A stretch of 64,000 nucleotides of DNA, taken from the NCBI GenBank assembly GCA_916700875.1, contig CAKAKS010000032.1:16607629-16671628 (forward strand), written 5' to 3'. This DNA is from Sebastes aleutianus (taxonomy: Eukaryota; Chordata; Actinopteri; Perciformes; Sebastidae). Shown here piece after piece: positions 25,001 to 39,958 of the stretch. The notes under the pieces were generated by a model, which was not told the DNA's origin, searched no databases, and worked only from the letters and a program-made list of their open reading frames with translations. The translations under genes were made by a program, and so were the position numbers. Within the stretch, counting starts at the first letter, position 1, and each line of letters opens with the position of its first letter.

Positions 25001-28000
25001 TACAACAGTGATAGAAGACAGTTGTCTCATTGATTGCATGGAACACAATCATCCACATTTTAGCCCCTCTTGTCTAGCATATAAAGATGTGAGCACCTTT
25101 CTTAGATTGCAAGTGTTGTCACGATACTGGAATTTCTAACTTCGATACAGTACTTTGAAAAATATCGATATTCTATACCATTTTCGATAACACAGGGAAA
25201 TATAGACACAACTTTTATGGCATTGTTTTTTTTTTTTTTTTTATTAAAAGATAAATAGCGATGTGTGTGTGTGTGCTAACTCGCTGTCGGAGAGAAGAGA
25301 GAGCTGAAAGCGCAGCTGGTACCCGTGTACTGATACTGCAGAAAATGAGAATTGGAACTGTTAGATAGACTCTTAGATATTTTTGACAACACTACATTGC
25401 AAAGTGCCAAGCTGCAAAATGTCAGCCTCTGCCATTGACATTTCAGAAAGGTTAGATGTGTGTTGCTTATTTGATGGGATATAAATCATGTCAAGTCTCA
25501 AATCTTTGACACTTGACTTGCAAGTCAAAAAGCTAGTCTTTGTGGTCTTTTTCTATTTATGCTAAATACAACAGCACAATGGCCAAAATCACAAAAACAT
25601 TTATTTTTCAATGGAAACATTGATGCACTGGACGTCCAAATCAATGCATCAAAGCACAGCAGCATGGCACTCAAGTCCAAGTTTGAAGTCTCAACTCTAG
25701 TGCAAACTTTTTTTAACCTTTCTGTGTGAGAGCCATCCATCCATCCATTGATTCATCCATTTTCCATAACCTGCGGTGCAGGACATCCTCCCCCAGCCAC
25801 ATCTTCTAGCTCCTCTTGGTGTTCAAGGTGTTCCCAGGCCAACTAATACTGATAGTGTTATTTGATTATTAACGGACCAGTGTGTAACATTTCGGGGGAT
25901 CTATTGGCAGAAATGGAATATTAATTAAGTATGTTTTCTTTAGTGTATAATCACCTGAAACTAAGAATCGTTGTGCTTTTGTTACCTTAGAATGAGCCGT
26001 TTATATCTACATAGGGAGCGGGTCCTCTCTCTACGGAGTCCTCCATGTTGCACCGACATGTTTCTACAGTAGCCCAGAACAGACAAACCAAACTCTGTTA
26101 ACTTTTCCCGCTTGGGCTGCAGTCAATAACGTTATTCGCTCCCGTCGCCGCTGCTCACTCTTTCTCTTGCTTCACTACTCACTTCGTATACACACACTCT
26201 CTAAGCACTCTACACTTCATAACAACTGGCTAAAGAGGGCCTGTTTAAGTCTGTTTTTTGTGTCACGACTGTAGCAATCCTACACGCTTGGCACATGAGA
26301 GAAGTTGTAATCTGAAACCTCACCGCTAGATACCGCCAGATCTTACACACTGTATCTTTAAAAGAAATCTGATTCTGATATAGCAGCTAATATTCATTCA
26401 ATCTGGTTGTTAAAGTAATGTGACCATTATATGTACAGATCCAAATATTTTGGATAACTTGTCAGTGCTTTCTGGTGGACAAACTTTGTAACGGTGACAC
26501 TGTTTCCAACTTAAAAACAATATTTGACATTTTCATACCGCAATTTCATACTGCAGTTACTTATCAGCTGACATATACAGATAAATATAAATCTGCAATA
26601 AGCCAATATACTGGCTGATTTATTGGTCAGGCAATACAAGAAGGTAATCCTTCCTTAACAGATGCCTGAACCACTTCAACCTTCTCCCTTTAAAAGTGAA
26701 GGAGCTGCATTTCTACTTTAATCTCCATCATTTCAATCTTCCTCCTGTGCAGGAAACTCAATTCATTTGCTTGTATTTGCATCATTCTTTCAAATGAGGG
26801 TTGGAAGATAAATCTACAAGAAGGTAAAATGAGCTAAAAACTGATCGGTAAAACCTTGGATCATGCACAACTATCTCATCCATGATCCAAGGTTTTACTT
26901 TTCCCTTTTAAGTCTGTACTGAGTAGATACGATTAGATTACATCAGATTAGAGGAAACTTTAATGAACCTGTAGTGAAACTGGGTCAGCAAAGAACTGGA
27001 TATAGATAAATATAGCATGTAGTATTAAAAAAGTATAATAACAAATAGATGGTATTAAGATACAGAATATAATGAATGAACATACTGATAAAAAGATAAA
27101 AACTAGACTGTTGTAGTCACGATAAAACAGAGCTCCTACTGGTTTATAAAATGTGCCTGTAGATGAAAGTAGAGCTGAAACAAGAAGTCAATTAATCAGT
27201 TAGTTGATTGACACATCACCTTAAGGGCTGCAACTAACGATTCATTTCATTGTTGATTAATCTGTTGATTATTTTCTTGATTAATCGATTGGTTTGTTGC
27301 TCAAAAAAATGTCAGAAAATGGTGAAAAATGTCAATCAGTGTTTCACAAAGCCCAAGATGACGTCCTCAAATGTCTTGTTTTGTCCACAACTCAAATATA
27401 TTCAGTTTACTGTCATAGAGGAGTAAAGAAACCAGAAAATATTCACATTTAAGAAGCTGGAATCAGAGAATTTTGACTTTTTTCTTAAAAAAATTACTCA
27501 AACAGATTAATCCATTCTCAAAATAGTCATAGTTCATTTAATAGTTGACAACCAATCGATTAATGGTTGCAGCTCTAATCACCTTGGGCTGCAGGATATT
27601 ATAATGGCTATTTTTTTTTTACTATTTTATAGACACAATAATTAATCACCAGATTAATCATTGATGAAATTAAACATTAGTTGCAACCCTAGATGAAAGT
27701 TTATATTTCTAACCTCGTATTTAACATGTTGAGGCATTTCTGTTCATGACAGAGATCTTCCTGGCCTGGTTGCCATGGATACGGTCACAGAGTTCGTTAG
27801 CATAAGGCTCGTCCTTTACATATGCTGTAATTGTGATGTCCCGATGTATCTTTATAGGACACATTTACACCCACACAGGAATGTCTTGCATATGGGAAAA
27901 TATATAGATACAGACAGAAGTCAACACAAGACTAACACACACCCGCATCCCTACACTTAATCTGTACACACACACACACACAAACATGCATGTATACACA

Positions 28001-31000
28001 CACAGGTTACGTTAGCAATGAGTTATAGACAGTGTGTGTTACGTGACCTGGATTTCAGTAGCTAGCGTGAAAGCCGCAGCGAAAGCTCACGCGAGCACAG
28101 AACATGCTGCAGGGATGTCTTACTCCTTGTGCGCACACACAAAAAAACACACATGCAGAAACCACTCTGTGAAATGCGCCTAATGAAAAGTGCAGAAACG
28201 ACTTGTTTGGTCTGATTTGGCACATAAACAAGCTGATGTTGCTGTGTGATCTCCTGACCCACATTCCTCTTCACAGTTTCATATTTCTAACCCTCTGAGG
28301 ACCCCGTAGTTACTCACTCGCTTAGTATCATATAATGAGATTAACTAAATATGCAATATCTTGCCTTCTGTCTGTCTCCCACCACCATGTCCCTTATCTG
28401 TGGAAAATGAAGCAGAGATCCCCCTTGGGGTGGGATGACTGTGGGTTTGCCAATACTTAAAGGATGATGACATACGGAAGGTGTTATACACCCCGGTGCT
28501 GAATGGGTGCTGTGGGGCAGAGAAGGCATTAACGGAGCTTAAGCTCGTTGTTAACATCCTCTTCTGGTAAAGGAAACAGCAATAGGATACACTTTTAGAG
28601 GTGTACAACACAAGTTTGGAAGTTCTTCTCAGTGATGCCAGGGCTGCTGGTGTTAAAAGCCAGGCTGGTGTTGTTGACAAATGTAAATCAATAAGTGAAT
28701 GATTTCAGATAACTTAACTTAAAGGTGCTAAATTTCTAATTCAGAGCATATCTATGATTGTGTGATTGCCTCCACACGGCTCTCAACATGGCGACGGCAG
28801 ATGCTGACAGAGCTAACAGTGTTAATATGGGGGGGGGGGGGGGGGGACCGGAGGGTGGGTGTTACGCTCCTGCGACGATGCCGTGGGTTGGGAGGGTGTG
28901 ATCAGCGGTAACCACCGTATGAGCGCAGTGCAGCGTGGCGGTGATTAGGTAGCCAGTGGGGCACACACACTGGGACTAACAGCACATTTCCACCAGATCC
29001 GGTAATGGAGGGCGTCTCAACACTTTCCATTCATTTCCTATGGAAAGCAGGAGAAGAAGTCGCCCATTGCATGGTGGGTGTTTTGCGGCGAGTTTGACGG
29101 GGTCTGTATTTGCATAAAATTGAAAAATCTCTATGCAAATGAGCCCGTCCAGCGCAATGCGTCTGGCTCACGAAACTTGGACCAAGCTTAATCTAGGCGA
29201 TCTAGTTCTAAAATAAAAAGAGATTCAGCAGTGGAATAGCCTTTATTTTTCGGATAATGGTTTTCAGAAATAGATTTTGGTGGATTGTATAGTTTGGTGG
29301 ATTGTTTGAATCAGCGAGCAGAAAACCAGGGACCAATCAGGTGCATTCCACAATAGGGTACATCACCCCTTGAGCGGCCAGTTGAGTGTCGCAGCGTGTC
29401 CCCTAGTGTCCTCGCAGGATCTGGTGGACATGTAGCGTTAGAAGCACGTGCGGCCGGACCAGCTACGTAAACAAAGCACAGAGAAGCTTGGAACAACACA
29501 CACAGAGGAAGAGTGACTTCATTCTGGATATCATATATAGAGCACCTTTAACATAACTTTCACGTAAAGAAATTTGCTTTGTTTGACCCATTGCAATATT
29601 TGCCATTGCAAAGGGTCCAATGCAGGAATCTGTTTCAGTTCAATAACCTGGCTCCTGTAGCAAGTCCTGAAGAGCTCACTATAACACTTTGGTTTGAAGA
29701 TAAAGTGACTTGCCCAGCACTTCTAGCTGCAGCTGCTCCTTTTGGTTCTTATATACTCTGATCTGATCATACAAAATACCTCCTCAGTGTTCCCCAATCC
29801 TAAACTGACCCATGGAGGTCTGCCAGATCTGATCCAAGGTCAGTGAGGAGAGCTGCAGGTGTGCACAGTAGGCTAACGTGTGATACTGTATCTTGCACTG
29901 AATAGAGGTCTGCAGAATATATAGGTCACTGTGCCCACAGCTCCTTCTCTCTCTACGCTCTATCTTTATCCCTCTCGTCCCCTCTCCTCCTCACTCTGGC
30001 TGCTGCTAATATGTGAAGTCAGATGAAGAGGCTTGTCTCCCCTGGCTCTCCTCCTGAATCATGCAAAGCAGCTTCAGACATCAGAGGGCTTTACAGGAAG
30101 GCCGTTCCATGCACTGGATATATGAGTGTGTGTAAAAGTGTGTTCATAACCAAAGCTATTACAATTCATCATGAGGGGGACATGAATATCTGGACCAAAT
30201 TTCACGGCAATCCTTCCAATAGTTGTCGAGACATTTCATTCAAAACCACACATCGGAGGAAAAGTCAGGGGACAACGAATGTCTTAACCAAATTTCACGG
30301 CAAACAATCCGTGGTTTATTTCAGTCTGGACTGACCGACCGACCGACATCCCTATAAACCTTCTTTACGATGGACATGGGCACTGTAGTTTATAAAAAAA
30401 TATTGCGATATTAAGTTATTTGATACTGCATCGATTCTCAAAAACACTTGATTTTTAATTAATAGTTTACATGATTAACTCAGTCAACACTTTATTTCAT
30501 CTGCAAAGATATGTGGGCATTAGCCCCAGACATTTTCTGTCTGGATAGGTTCTTGTTGTGTGGAGTGGACACAGGCACTATTTAGGAGGAAACTCATTAG
30601 GCCTCATTGAAGAAAGTGGAACAAGGCAACGCAGATAATTCACACCGGACCGGATGTGCATAGTTGTCAACTGCACCTTTTCACTCCACCATTTCCGGCT
30701 TTAACACCAGCGTTATCGAGAAGCTTCCTCTCCCACACTTCATGTCAGTGAGAGATGTAACACTGAAGAGAAATCAGAGTTGGTTAACCATGCTCTACTT
30801 CTACATTACTTTCTCTCTCCCTTTCAGTCTATGTAAGTGTTTCTCAATGTTTTTCTCTCACTAATTCCATGTCTTTCCTCTGTTTCTCTCTCCAATAATG
30901 AATTATTGAATATGAGGTATCCCATTTTAGATTCTCTGGGTAGTCAAACTTGAGTGTGTGCTTCACATAAAGTACAGTTTGTCTGTGCCTGTATCTTTTG

Positions 31001-34000
31001 TGTGTGTGATAATGTGAGCCAAGAAGCACAGAATGTGTGTTAAAACCCACCAGAGGGCAAGAAGAAGACGGAGACGTCTACAAAAAGCTTTTTTTTCTCT
31101 TCCACTTCAGCTGCGTTTTATTTCTGTCACTGACATACTTTCTCACTTCATGGCATCCCTCCTCTCTCTGAATCATCTGCATCTGGGTTGTCCCAAATGG
31201 TTTTCATGGAGCATGTCGGCTTTATCTGCTGTTAAAGGCCTTTATATTTGAAAGCAGCTTTGGCATTAGACGCAATTGTAAAAGCCAGAATTGTAGCCTA
31301 GGCATTTATTTGATTTAATCTGACAGTTTAATGTCCCAAGTTTCTTTTTCCCAGAGAGACCACCATTGGAGATAGATCCTTCTTAAAGGGGCACACTCAT
31401 CATGAGCAGTGGGCAACCTCCGGGTCTGAGAAGTGAAGCCAATGTGGAAGTGACTTAAACCAGCATTCTTTCTAACAGCCAGCAGGGGGTGACTCCTCTG
31501 GTTGCAAAAAGAAGTCTAATTGTATAGAAGTCTATGAGAAAATGACCCTACTTCTCACTTGATTTATTACCTCAGTAAATTGCAGTGGGACTAATAAAGG
31601 ATTATCTTATCTTATCTTATCTTATCTTATCTTATCTTGTCTTGTCTTGTCTTGTCTTGTCTTGTCTTGTCTTGTCTTGTCTTGTCTTAAACATGGTAAA
31701 CATGAGTTTATGGTTTCAATCACTAGTTTCAAGTCTTCTTCAATACAGCATGATGTTCATTTAGTTAATTATGGTCCCATTTAGAGTCGAAAAGACCATA
31801 AAGCAGGGGATGCTTTAGGGCGCGACTTCCTTGTGATTGACAGGTCGCTACCACGGCGTTGTCTGGTGTGGGAGTTGTTCGCGTTTTCGTCTTAAAACTT
31901 GAATCCTTTCACAGTGTGTTTTCAGTTCATGAAAGTTAATTATAACCTTTTTGGTCGCATAAAATGTCTTATTCAGCTTTTGGTTGCACTTAGCTCCACC
32001 CTCTTGTATCACTTCTGGTTGCAAAAAACCAAGATGGCGATGGCCAAAAACAAAGATGGCGATGGCCAGAATGTCGAAATTGAGGCTTCAAAACAGCAGT
32101 TCACAAACCAATGGGTGACGTCACGGTGACTACGTCCACTATTTATATACAGTCTATGGTCATGAGGAGCACTCAGCATGTGAAAACAGTTGGTTAATGT
32201 CATCTGTGAGTCTGGAGGGAGCTCTCTTAAATCAGAGAAAATAACCTTGTTGATGAATGTCCCCCTGGCGCTGAGCATTATGACAGTAAATGGAAGGAAA
32301 TGACACGAGTGGAGGTGAATTTTGACCAACCAGGCCTCCATTTCAGTTGTCCTAGTATCCTTCCTCCCTTAAACACATTGAAGAGAGTCAATTGTCATTG
32401 CCTTATCTTCTGTTGCACTATAATTTACCCTTGATTACAACGGCATGCTTGACTGTCTGATTGACAAGGCTCTCGGTAAGCCTTCAATTACAGGCAGGCG
32501 TCTCAGATTGAGCCATTTAGGCATTACAGTCTGTGTGAGTGAACACACAGGGATCCATGTACATAAGACAGGCAGATCAGAAAGACTTGCAGTAATAAAA
32601 AATAAACAAGCTGAAGGGGCCCATCAGAAATAAGCATGGAGGTTAGAGGAACCAGCCATATGGATTAAAAAAGGAGAATCGCGGGAAGAAAGAGGAAGTC
32701 GTAGGAGGTTGAAATGTGGCCAGGCAGAAGAGAGAGGGGTAAATTAATGAAGAGTGGGATGATGTGAGGGAGACTGAGAGAACAGAGAGAGAAATGACAA
32801 AGAGGGGGAAGGGATAAAAGAGGAGTGACATACAAAGGGAAAGCGAGATGAGAGAGACGGAGAAGTGATGTTTGAGACATGAAGGCATGCAGGGAGCGAG
32901 AGAGGCAGAGGGAGATTTAATAGGGTGAGAAAATAAAGAGAAAAGCCTAAAACTAATGGACTTGGATGTAATTTGAGGGACTTTTGTTCTCACAGATTTA
33001 TCGTGGTCTAGATGTAGTACAGTCAGTATGAAGGAATATCTCTGCGTGTTTACAGCTGTCCAAGCCATGACTAACGATAAACGACTAACTAAGGATAAAA
33101 TAACAGAAATTCTAGCATCACTAATTATAAGTAAACATTATTGATGATCATTTAATTGTTTGTTAACAGTAAAATAACTATTAACCAAGTTTAATTAACT
33201 ATCAATTTGCCATTTATAAATTATGGTTATTATAAAGTGTTACCGGTCACTGTTGAGCTCTATATCATCAACTTTTAAGCAAACTTCGTTAACAGTAAAT
33301 TTTGAATTCTAAACTTTGAATTATTACAAATAATAGCTTAAAATAAACTTGAATTAACAAGTTGTTGTTGCTGCATTTTTGCACGTTTGCAACTAGTAGG
33401 CCTACTGGCCGCTGATACTGACCCTGCAGCTTTAACACTCATGTATATAAGTCATCGTGCTCGGCTAGCAACACGTCAGTGCCTTGATTCATTGTAAAAA
33501 GGTGAAGTCAAAGAGTCAAGTGGACGGGGTCGTAGTGAAGGTGAGAGCTACATAAGTTATGCTCTCTCTAATGGAGGACGAGGGATAATTGGGTCATTTC
33601 ATCACAGCTGAGTGAGCTCGGAAAGGTTAGTGTCTTGATGCGTTAGACCCTCGTCAACAGTTACCAACAGTATCCGCAAGACGTTTATACTTCTACAAGA
33701 CATGAGAGAGAAGATTAGGAGTGCACAAACAACACACATAGAGCACTGGTTTCTATTTGTGGGCCACAAACAACATTTTACGTGCAGACATGTTTGCGTA
33801 ACGATGATACGCTGTGAGTTTGTTCGCCTTGAGAGAGAACAGTCTGCACGCAACAACTCTGTGCAGTGGAAGACGCTGTTAGTGGAGTGAAATAGATTTA
33901 TTTAAGAACAAGATGTCTGAACGCCTACAGCGCAGCCCCTCTGCCACCCTCAACAGACTCCCAACACATCTGTTACAGCATCACACACACACACACACAC

Positions 34001-37000
34001 ACAAACACACACAGGGTGGAGGATGGCTGTGAGACTGAGATGACATATTAACAACCCAGTATTGGAAAGGCCGAGGTTTCTATTCTTAGACAAGTTGATT
34101 TTGCTGGAATGAATGAACGACCTTTATGTTGATTAATTATCTGTGTGTGTGTGTGTTTGGACTGTAGGCTATACAGGAGAGAAAGATTGTCGTAGCAGCA
34201 TGTGTGTGTGTGTGCCTGACATGAATACACACCGTCACCTCTCACGTCCTGCCAGATCAGATCTGTTACTCTCTCTTCTTCTCTGCTTCTTTTTCCTCTT
34301 CCTCTTCTTCTTCTTGTTCTTCTCCTCCCACAGACGGGTTCCCCACCCGTCTTGTCCCATGCTCTCCAGTTGCCATGGCGATGGATGACATAGATGAGAT
34401 GGGGGGTCTGGTTAGAAGAAGCTCTGAATAATCCTCATGTGTATTTTCGTCATGTTGCATCACAATTAGTCTGTTCATGCTAAAAATGGAAAGACCTTGC
34501 AATGTTGGCATCTTTTTTAAATCTGCTTGTGAACACATTGTCTTCCTCCTCACTCTAAACAAGATACCTTTGTTACACATCACTACAGGCATGACCACTG
34601 AAACTCAAGTGTTATATCTACTTCAGAGGAATTATTGTGACATATTTAATGATTTTTATTTGACCTTGAGCACACACAATGCCAAGTAACACCAGCCTAA
34701 TACACAGTGCAATGCAGTCCATCTTAATGCAATACAACACAGCACATTACTCAGTTTCAGTGTGTGTGATATATTACAGGGGAACATCACTTTAAATGGA
34801 TAGTTCAATATATTGGGATGAGAAGATCGATACCACTCTCATGTCCGAACAGTAAATATGAAGGGCTGCACAATTAATCAAAATTTTTATCGAAATCACT
34901 ATAAGACCTACTGCATTTTCAAATCGCAGGATGAGAAGGAAATCGCAATATTTGTTGAAGGCAAAATGTGTCAAAATACCCTTTTAAATTAAATATTGTG
35001 GTGCTGCGTAGATGTCCTGGCCCGCACATCATAATCTACAGACTTAAGAAAACATCTTTGTTTGGTACAGATCCCCACAAAAATCTCACCATAATTATCT
35101 TTTAATATGTTTTTCAATGAAAATGAGAATGATGTGAAAATGATTATAAACAGCTAGCCTGGCTCTGTCCAAAGCTAATAAAAGTCTACCAGCACCTCAC
35201 TAATGAACACATACTGTATCTGATTTATTTACTTTAAAAAAAAAAAAAAAGTTAAGTAACAACAAGTAGCGGTGTTACCTAAAATATTGCTTTTCTTTGC
35301 TATTTACAGTCCCAGTTTCATTTCATATTATAACTAATTGGCCTTTTTTTTGGTCAAACTACTGTTTCCAAGGTCAAGAATGAACTCATCTAACAAGACA
35401 GTTTAAACAGTCTGAACAGATTTGAAAGTACACTGTTAAGAATTTCCCAGTAAAATAACAGTAAAGAACTGGCAGCAGGGTTGCCTTTATGTTACTGTAA
35501 AATTAACATTATTATACTGTCACTGAAATTTACAGCTTTGTACTGTTAATGAAAAATACAGTTTGAACTGGTTGTTTTTTATTAATTTCACAGTATTTTA
35601 CAGTTAATTTACTGTTTAAAGATACATTATATAGCTGTTTTTCACCTTTCTTTTACATTATCTTACTGATTTGTTTTAATGCACTATTTATTTTTTACAT
35701 ACATTTTAATAAACATTATTTGTTGCCTAAATGAATAGACTTAGCAGGTTACAGACATAGGAATAGTCACACTAAATACAATTAAAGGCACTTGTTAGGA
35801 AAAAGGCTATAATAGACTTGTTGACACTTTTCCCAAAATGTCTGTCTATAGCTGGCTACAAGCACAGAATGCAAACCATGACAACATGTGAGTGAAGAAC
35901 AGAGCTAATTCACTGATTTTACAATCATGTACAATGTACAAGCCTCACATGTGCAGATCCGGTCCCAGAATAAAAGAAAATACTGCATGAAACTGTTACT
36001 GATGATACTTTAGACAGTTGATCAGCAGTAAAGTGATGTTTTTTAAGAATGCATTATAGTTCAGTTAAAAAACGGCGTATGAGCGTAATTTAACAGGTTT
36101 TCTTTTGTATTAACAGTAGAGCACTGTTTTTAGCAATAACAGGTTAATACTGTTGAAATCCTGCTGTAAATTAACAGCAATTGTTTACAGTGTATTGACT
36201 GTTTGACCCCGAGGAAGACCGCTGCACGGTCAATACGCACAAGGCTTATTTTTTAAATCATTACTTTAATGATGCAGTGTGCCTTGACTGCAGCAAAATC
36301 AGGTGTTTTCTCAAGATTATTGAAAGCCATGGTGGGAATTATAGGTAATGATGTGAAAATAGATAGGCTGAGGTAAAAGTGGATACGCACAAAAACAGGA
36401 ATATAACTCGTGTAATTCAACACATTTAGAGATGATAAATGACAGTCTGTACGTCTTGTTCTCCTCCAGGTGTTGTACCTGCAGACGGCTGAGGTTACCA
36501 GGGAGCAGGTGTACGCTATGGACCAGTCCAGCATCGACGGGGTGGAGGACATGTCGGCACTGGCTGAGCTGCACGAGGCCGCCATCATGCACAACCTGTA
36601 CCAGCGCTACCAGAAGGATAACATCTATGTAAGTGCCTTCACACGGACGCATGTGTGTCTGTATGTATGTGTGAGAGGGTGGATGTATGTGGCCAAGCCT
36701 GTGTGTGTGTGTACATTATGTTTACGTCTTGATGTATTCCAGTAATCTTTACATGCATGAGGCTTTTAGTGGGAAACACAAATCATCTTATTAGACACAG
36801 CTACTCTGAGTGGAATAGGTGGAGAGACGGAGAGAGAGAGGCTTATAGAGTGAAAGTCTTGCGGTTAAAATAACAAACTAAGCTCTACTTCTTTAAAGGG
36901 CGGGTCCGTCTGCGATCTTTTTCCTTTTTTTAAATGGAAACGCCCACTCAGTTTGAAAATAACTAAAAGGGTGAGTTTGGATTTTTTTGAAGTGGGGTTG

Positions 37001-39866
37001 TATGTATACTCCCACGTTCTGCGAGGTAGAGTTACTGTTTCTGTGAATGTAGTCTGGTGGCTTTGAAGAGAGCGATTTAAAGGGTTCAGTTTCCCGTCGG
37101 AAAGGGCTGTCTGACGGCGAGGTAAAGCGGCTGTGGACAGGAGCAGCACAAAAAAGTTTTTTGACGGTGAACTGGAGCCGTTATATCGCGGTCTTCAAAG
37201 CCGCCAGACTCTATTGACAAAAACAGTAATTTCACCTTGCAGAACACGGGAGTTGTTGGTCTACTGCTGCATCTATCGGTTAGTTTGTTTATTGTGTGAC
37301 TTTCTGATCCGAACTAACGTGGCGTCCACGCAGCAGTACATTGCTTAGCTTCCGTGCCGATGCTCCTGTCTGCTTCTCCAAACTCGGAGCATGCCGACCG
37401 CCATCTAAGTATATGACTTAGTGACTCTTACTGTATGTTACGTTAATACACTGACTAAGGATGTATATATACTATATATGTAGCAGCGTCATCATGCAGA
37501 AACCTGCGTCAGGTCACGTGGGAAAAAGTTTTTAGAAGGGCTTGGGAAAATAGCATTTTGACGCTAAAACATACTTTGACCAAAATTTGAATACATGAGG
37601 AACACCACTGTGGAGCTACAGATTGATATAAAAAAACAAAAAACAAAAACAGAATATGGACCCGCCCTTTGTTGTAATCCTTACAATTTTAATCCTGGTT
37701 GATTTGGCGACACCCGCTGATGACAAACAATTACACTTTCAATGCACATTTTGCAGTATAGACAGAAACTGAATGGCAACACAATAAAAGGACAAGAAAG
37801 AGTAACAAAAACATGCATGATTCCTGTTGGTTTTCGTAGTGTAGCATCAAACTGCTTGCCTGTCTTTCTCAGGTCCAATAATTGACTCATAGAAATGAAT
37901 TGCTGTGATAATTTGTTTATGTCTGTAATGAATAGAAGCATTAGCTCATGACCATAAAACTCTATTACCCAACTTACCTTGGGGGTTTCATCTCACCCAC
38001 TGACCATTGATGACATGAAAAGACTATAATCTCTGTGTGTGGTCATAAAATGGATATTAAATTCAATTAAAACATTTTAATCATGGTGAGTTGAAAGTCA
38101 GGATCTGGAAAGCCTGAAAACCTGAAAGATTAGCAGACAACAGACCAATAACAGCCTCCCTGGGTGTGACCTAATCTAGATGATGAAATATTGTCCATAC
38201 GTGGATTTCCCTTAAGCTGATCATAAGAATTTACCCTGCGTGGGTGGGTCAGTTTTCTGTGACACAGTGTGCTTGTGCATTTATGTGTATATGTGTCCTT
38301 CAGCACAGTTTAATATAAATGTAGTACTCAAAATGCACAGGCAGGGTAATATGACACGATGGGAGGCATGCTGACCTCTAGTTTTTTTTGTTTCTAGTGC
38401 AGAAAGCAAGGTGACTGATACAGCACAAACAGCTCAAAATGGAAATCTAACCTCCATCATCTCACTGATTTGACCTCAGCTTTCTAATAAAAAATATTGT
38501 CACTTGTCACTCCTACTGTCAGATATCCACCCTGCTGTGTTCCCTTATCCTGCAATCCAGATTAATATCAACACAAGGCTGCTTGACAATTTCACATATT
38601 TTTACCGTATGTGTTCCTGACAGCTTGTTTTTAGCATATGTGTTAGTGCTTTTACTGTAAGTGTGTTATATCTGTATATTTTAAAAGGGGAAGACAACAA
38701 AAAAGCAAATAAACAAAGTATACCAGTGGCTCAAAAATCATACAGAGACAGAACCTGAAATGTCACTTCTTGGCTGTTTTCAGACCAATATCGGCAGCAT
38801 CCTGGCGGCCGTCAACCCCTACAAGCAGATCCCAAATATGTATGACCAAGAGAGGGTGGACCTGTACTCCAAGCACCATATAGGGGAGCTACCTCCGCAC
38901 ATCTATGCCGTGGCCAATGAATGCTACCGCTGCATCTGGAAACGCCACGACAGTCAATGTGTCCTCATCAGGTGAGTTTCAACCACGAAGGAGGTTATTT
39001 TGATAGATTTTTACCTCAAATTCAGTCTATCTCCCAATCCATTCATTTCTTAAATCCTGTGTCACATGGGACATGCAGCATGCATTAGGCGAGAGGGTCA
39101 TTCCGTTTTTAGAAAATCCAGCAATTCCTACTGTCCCACTTACCCAGACTTATACATGCATTTTTTTGTATGTCTCTGAATGTCTGCCTTATTTGCTTTC
39201 TTTTCAGCAGTTAATAGAGAGGATCGATACCAATCTTATTTCTGTTGCTAAATATGAAGCTTCAGCCAGGAGACAGTTAGCTTAGCTTAGCATAAAGACA
39301 CATTTACACTTTGGGTTTTGTACGTTTTAAACAAACAAGATATAATGTGTTGATTAGTGAGCTTTAGAGCTGTTGGTAGGCGGATCTTTTTCACCCGTTT
39401 GTACTTGGAGCCCATACAAAGAGAGGTAGAAAATGACAATGAAAATCAAGGTGACGGCTGAAGGAAGTAGACTAGCATTTCCCACGTCTCAGACATATTG
39501 ATTTCAGTGGTTGTTTGGGGAGAGACACTGAGCTGAGATCAAGCTCAAAGAGATACGAAGAAAGACAAGAGGATGAAACAGGGATTGCATCTGCCTTGGT
39601 GGTGAAAAAGAATAATCGGCATCCCTCCACCAATAAAAGACGAGAAAAAAAACACAGGGCGAAGTTGGTTAACTGCTCCTGGCCTGCTTGGCTAATCTGG
39701 TCATGCTTTCAATTACACTCAGGCTTTGTCTCTCTTGATATCCTGATTGAGACAGACTGGGAGTTAATGCAATATCTCTGAAGCTATCAAACCCCAGTAT
39801 CAACTAAACAACCAGACCAAGTTAAGATATGGAAATGTCAGAGAAGGTCACAGTGTGTTTAATTAA

Positions 39867-39958
<92 letters not shown>

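Larger units (their letters stand above)
22697..36469 (+). other. myo10: Intron 2 (13.8 kb)
   Basis: Phase-0 intron, gtaaga to ctccag. Repeat-dense: TIR elements at 25869, 28719 and 35432, MITEs, repeat G at 31385 with a nested microsatellite-tailed insertion, and a purine-rich stretch at 32650-32960. It also holds an 18-bp perfect hairpin (26848-26898). (CA)n tracts lie at 24000-24033, 27966-27985 and 33982-34014. No exon-like ORF is recognisable. Confidence 0.85.

Noticed and set aside
32643..33068. 141-codon minus-strand ORF
   Set aside because: Low-complexity Ser/Leu/Phe/Pro composition produced by the purine-rich tract on the other strand.
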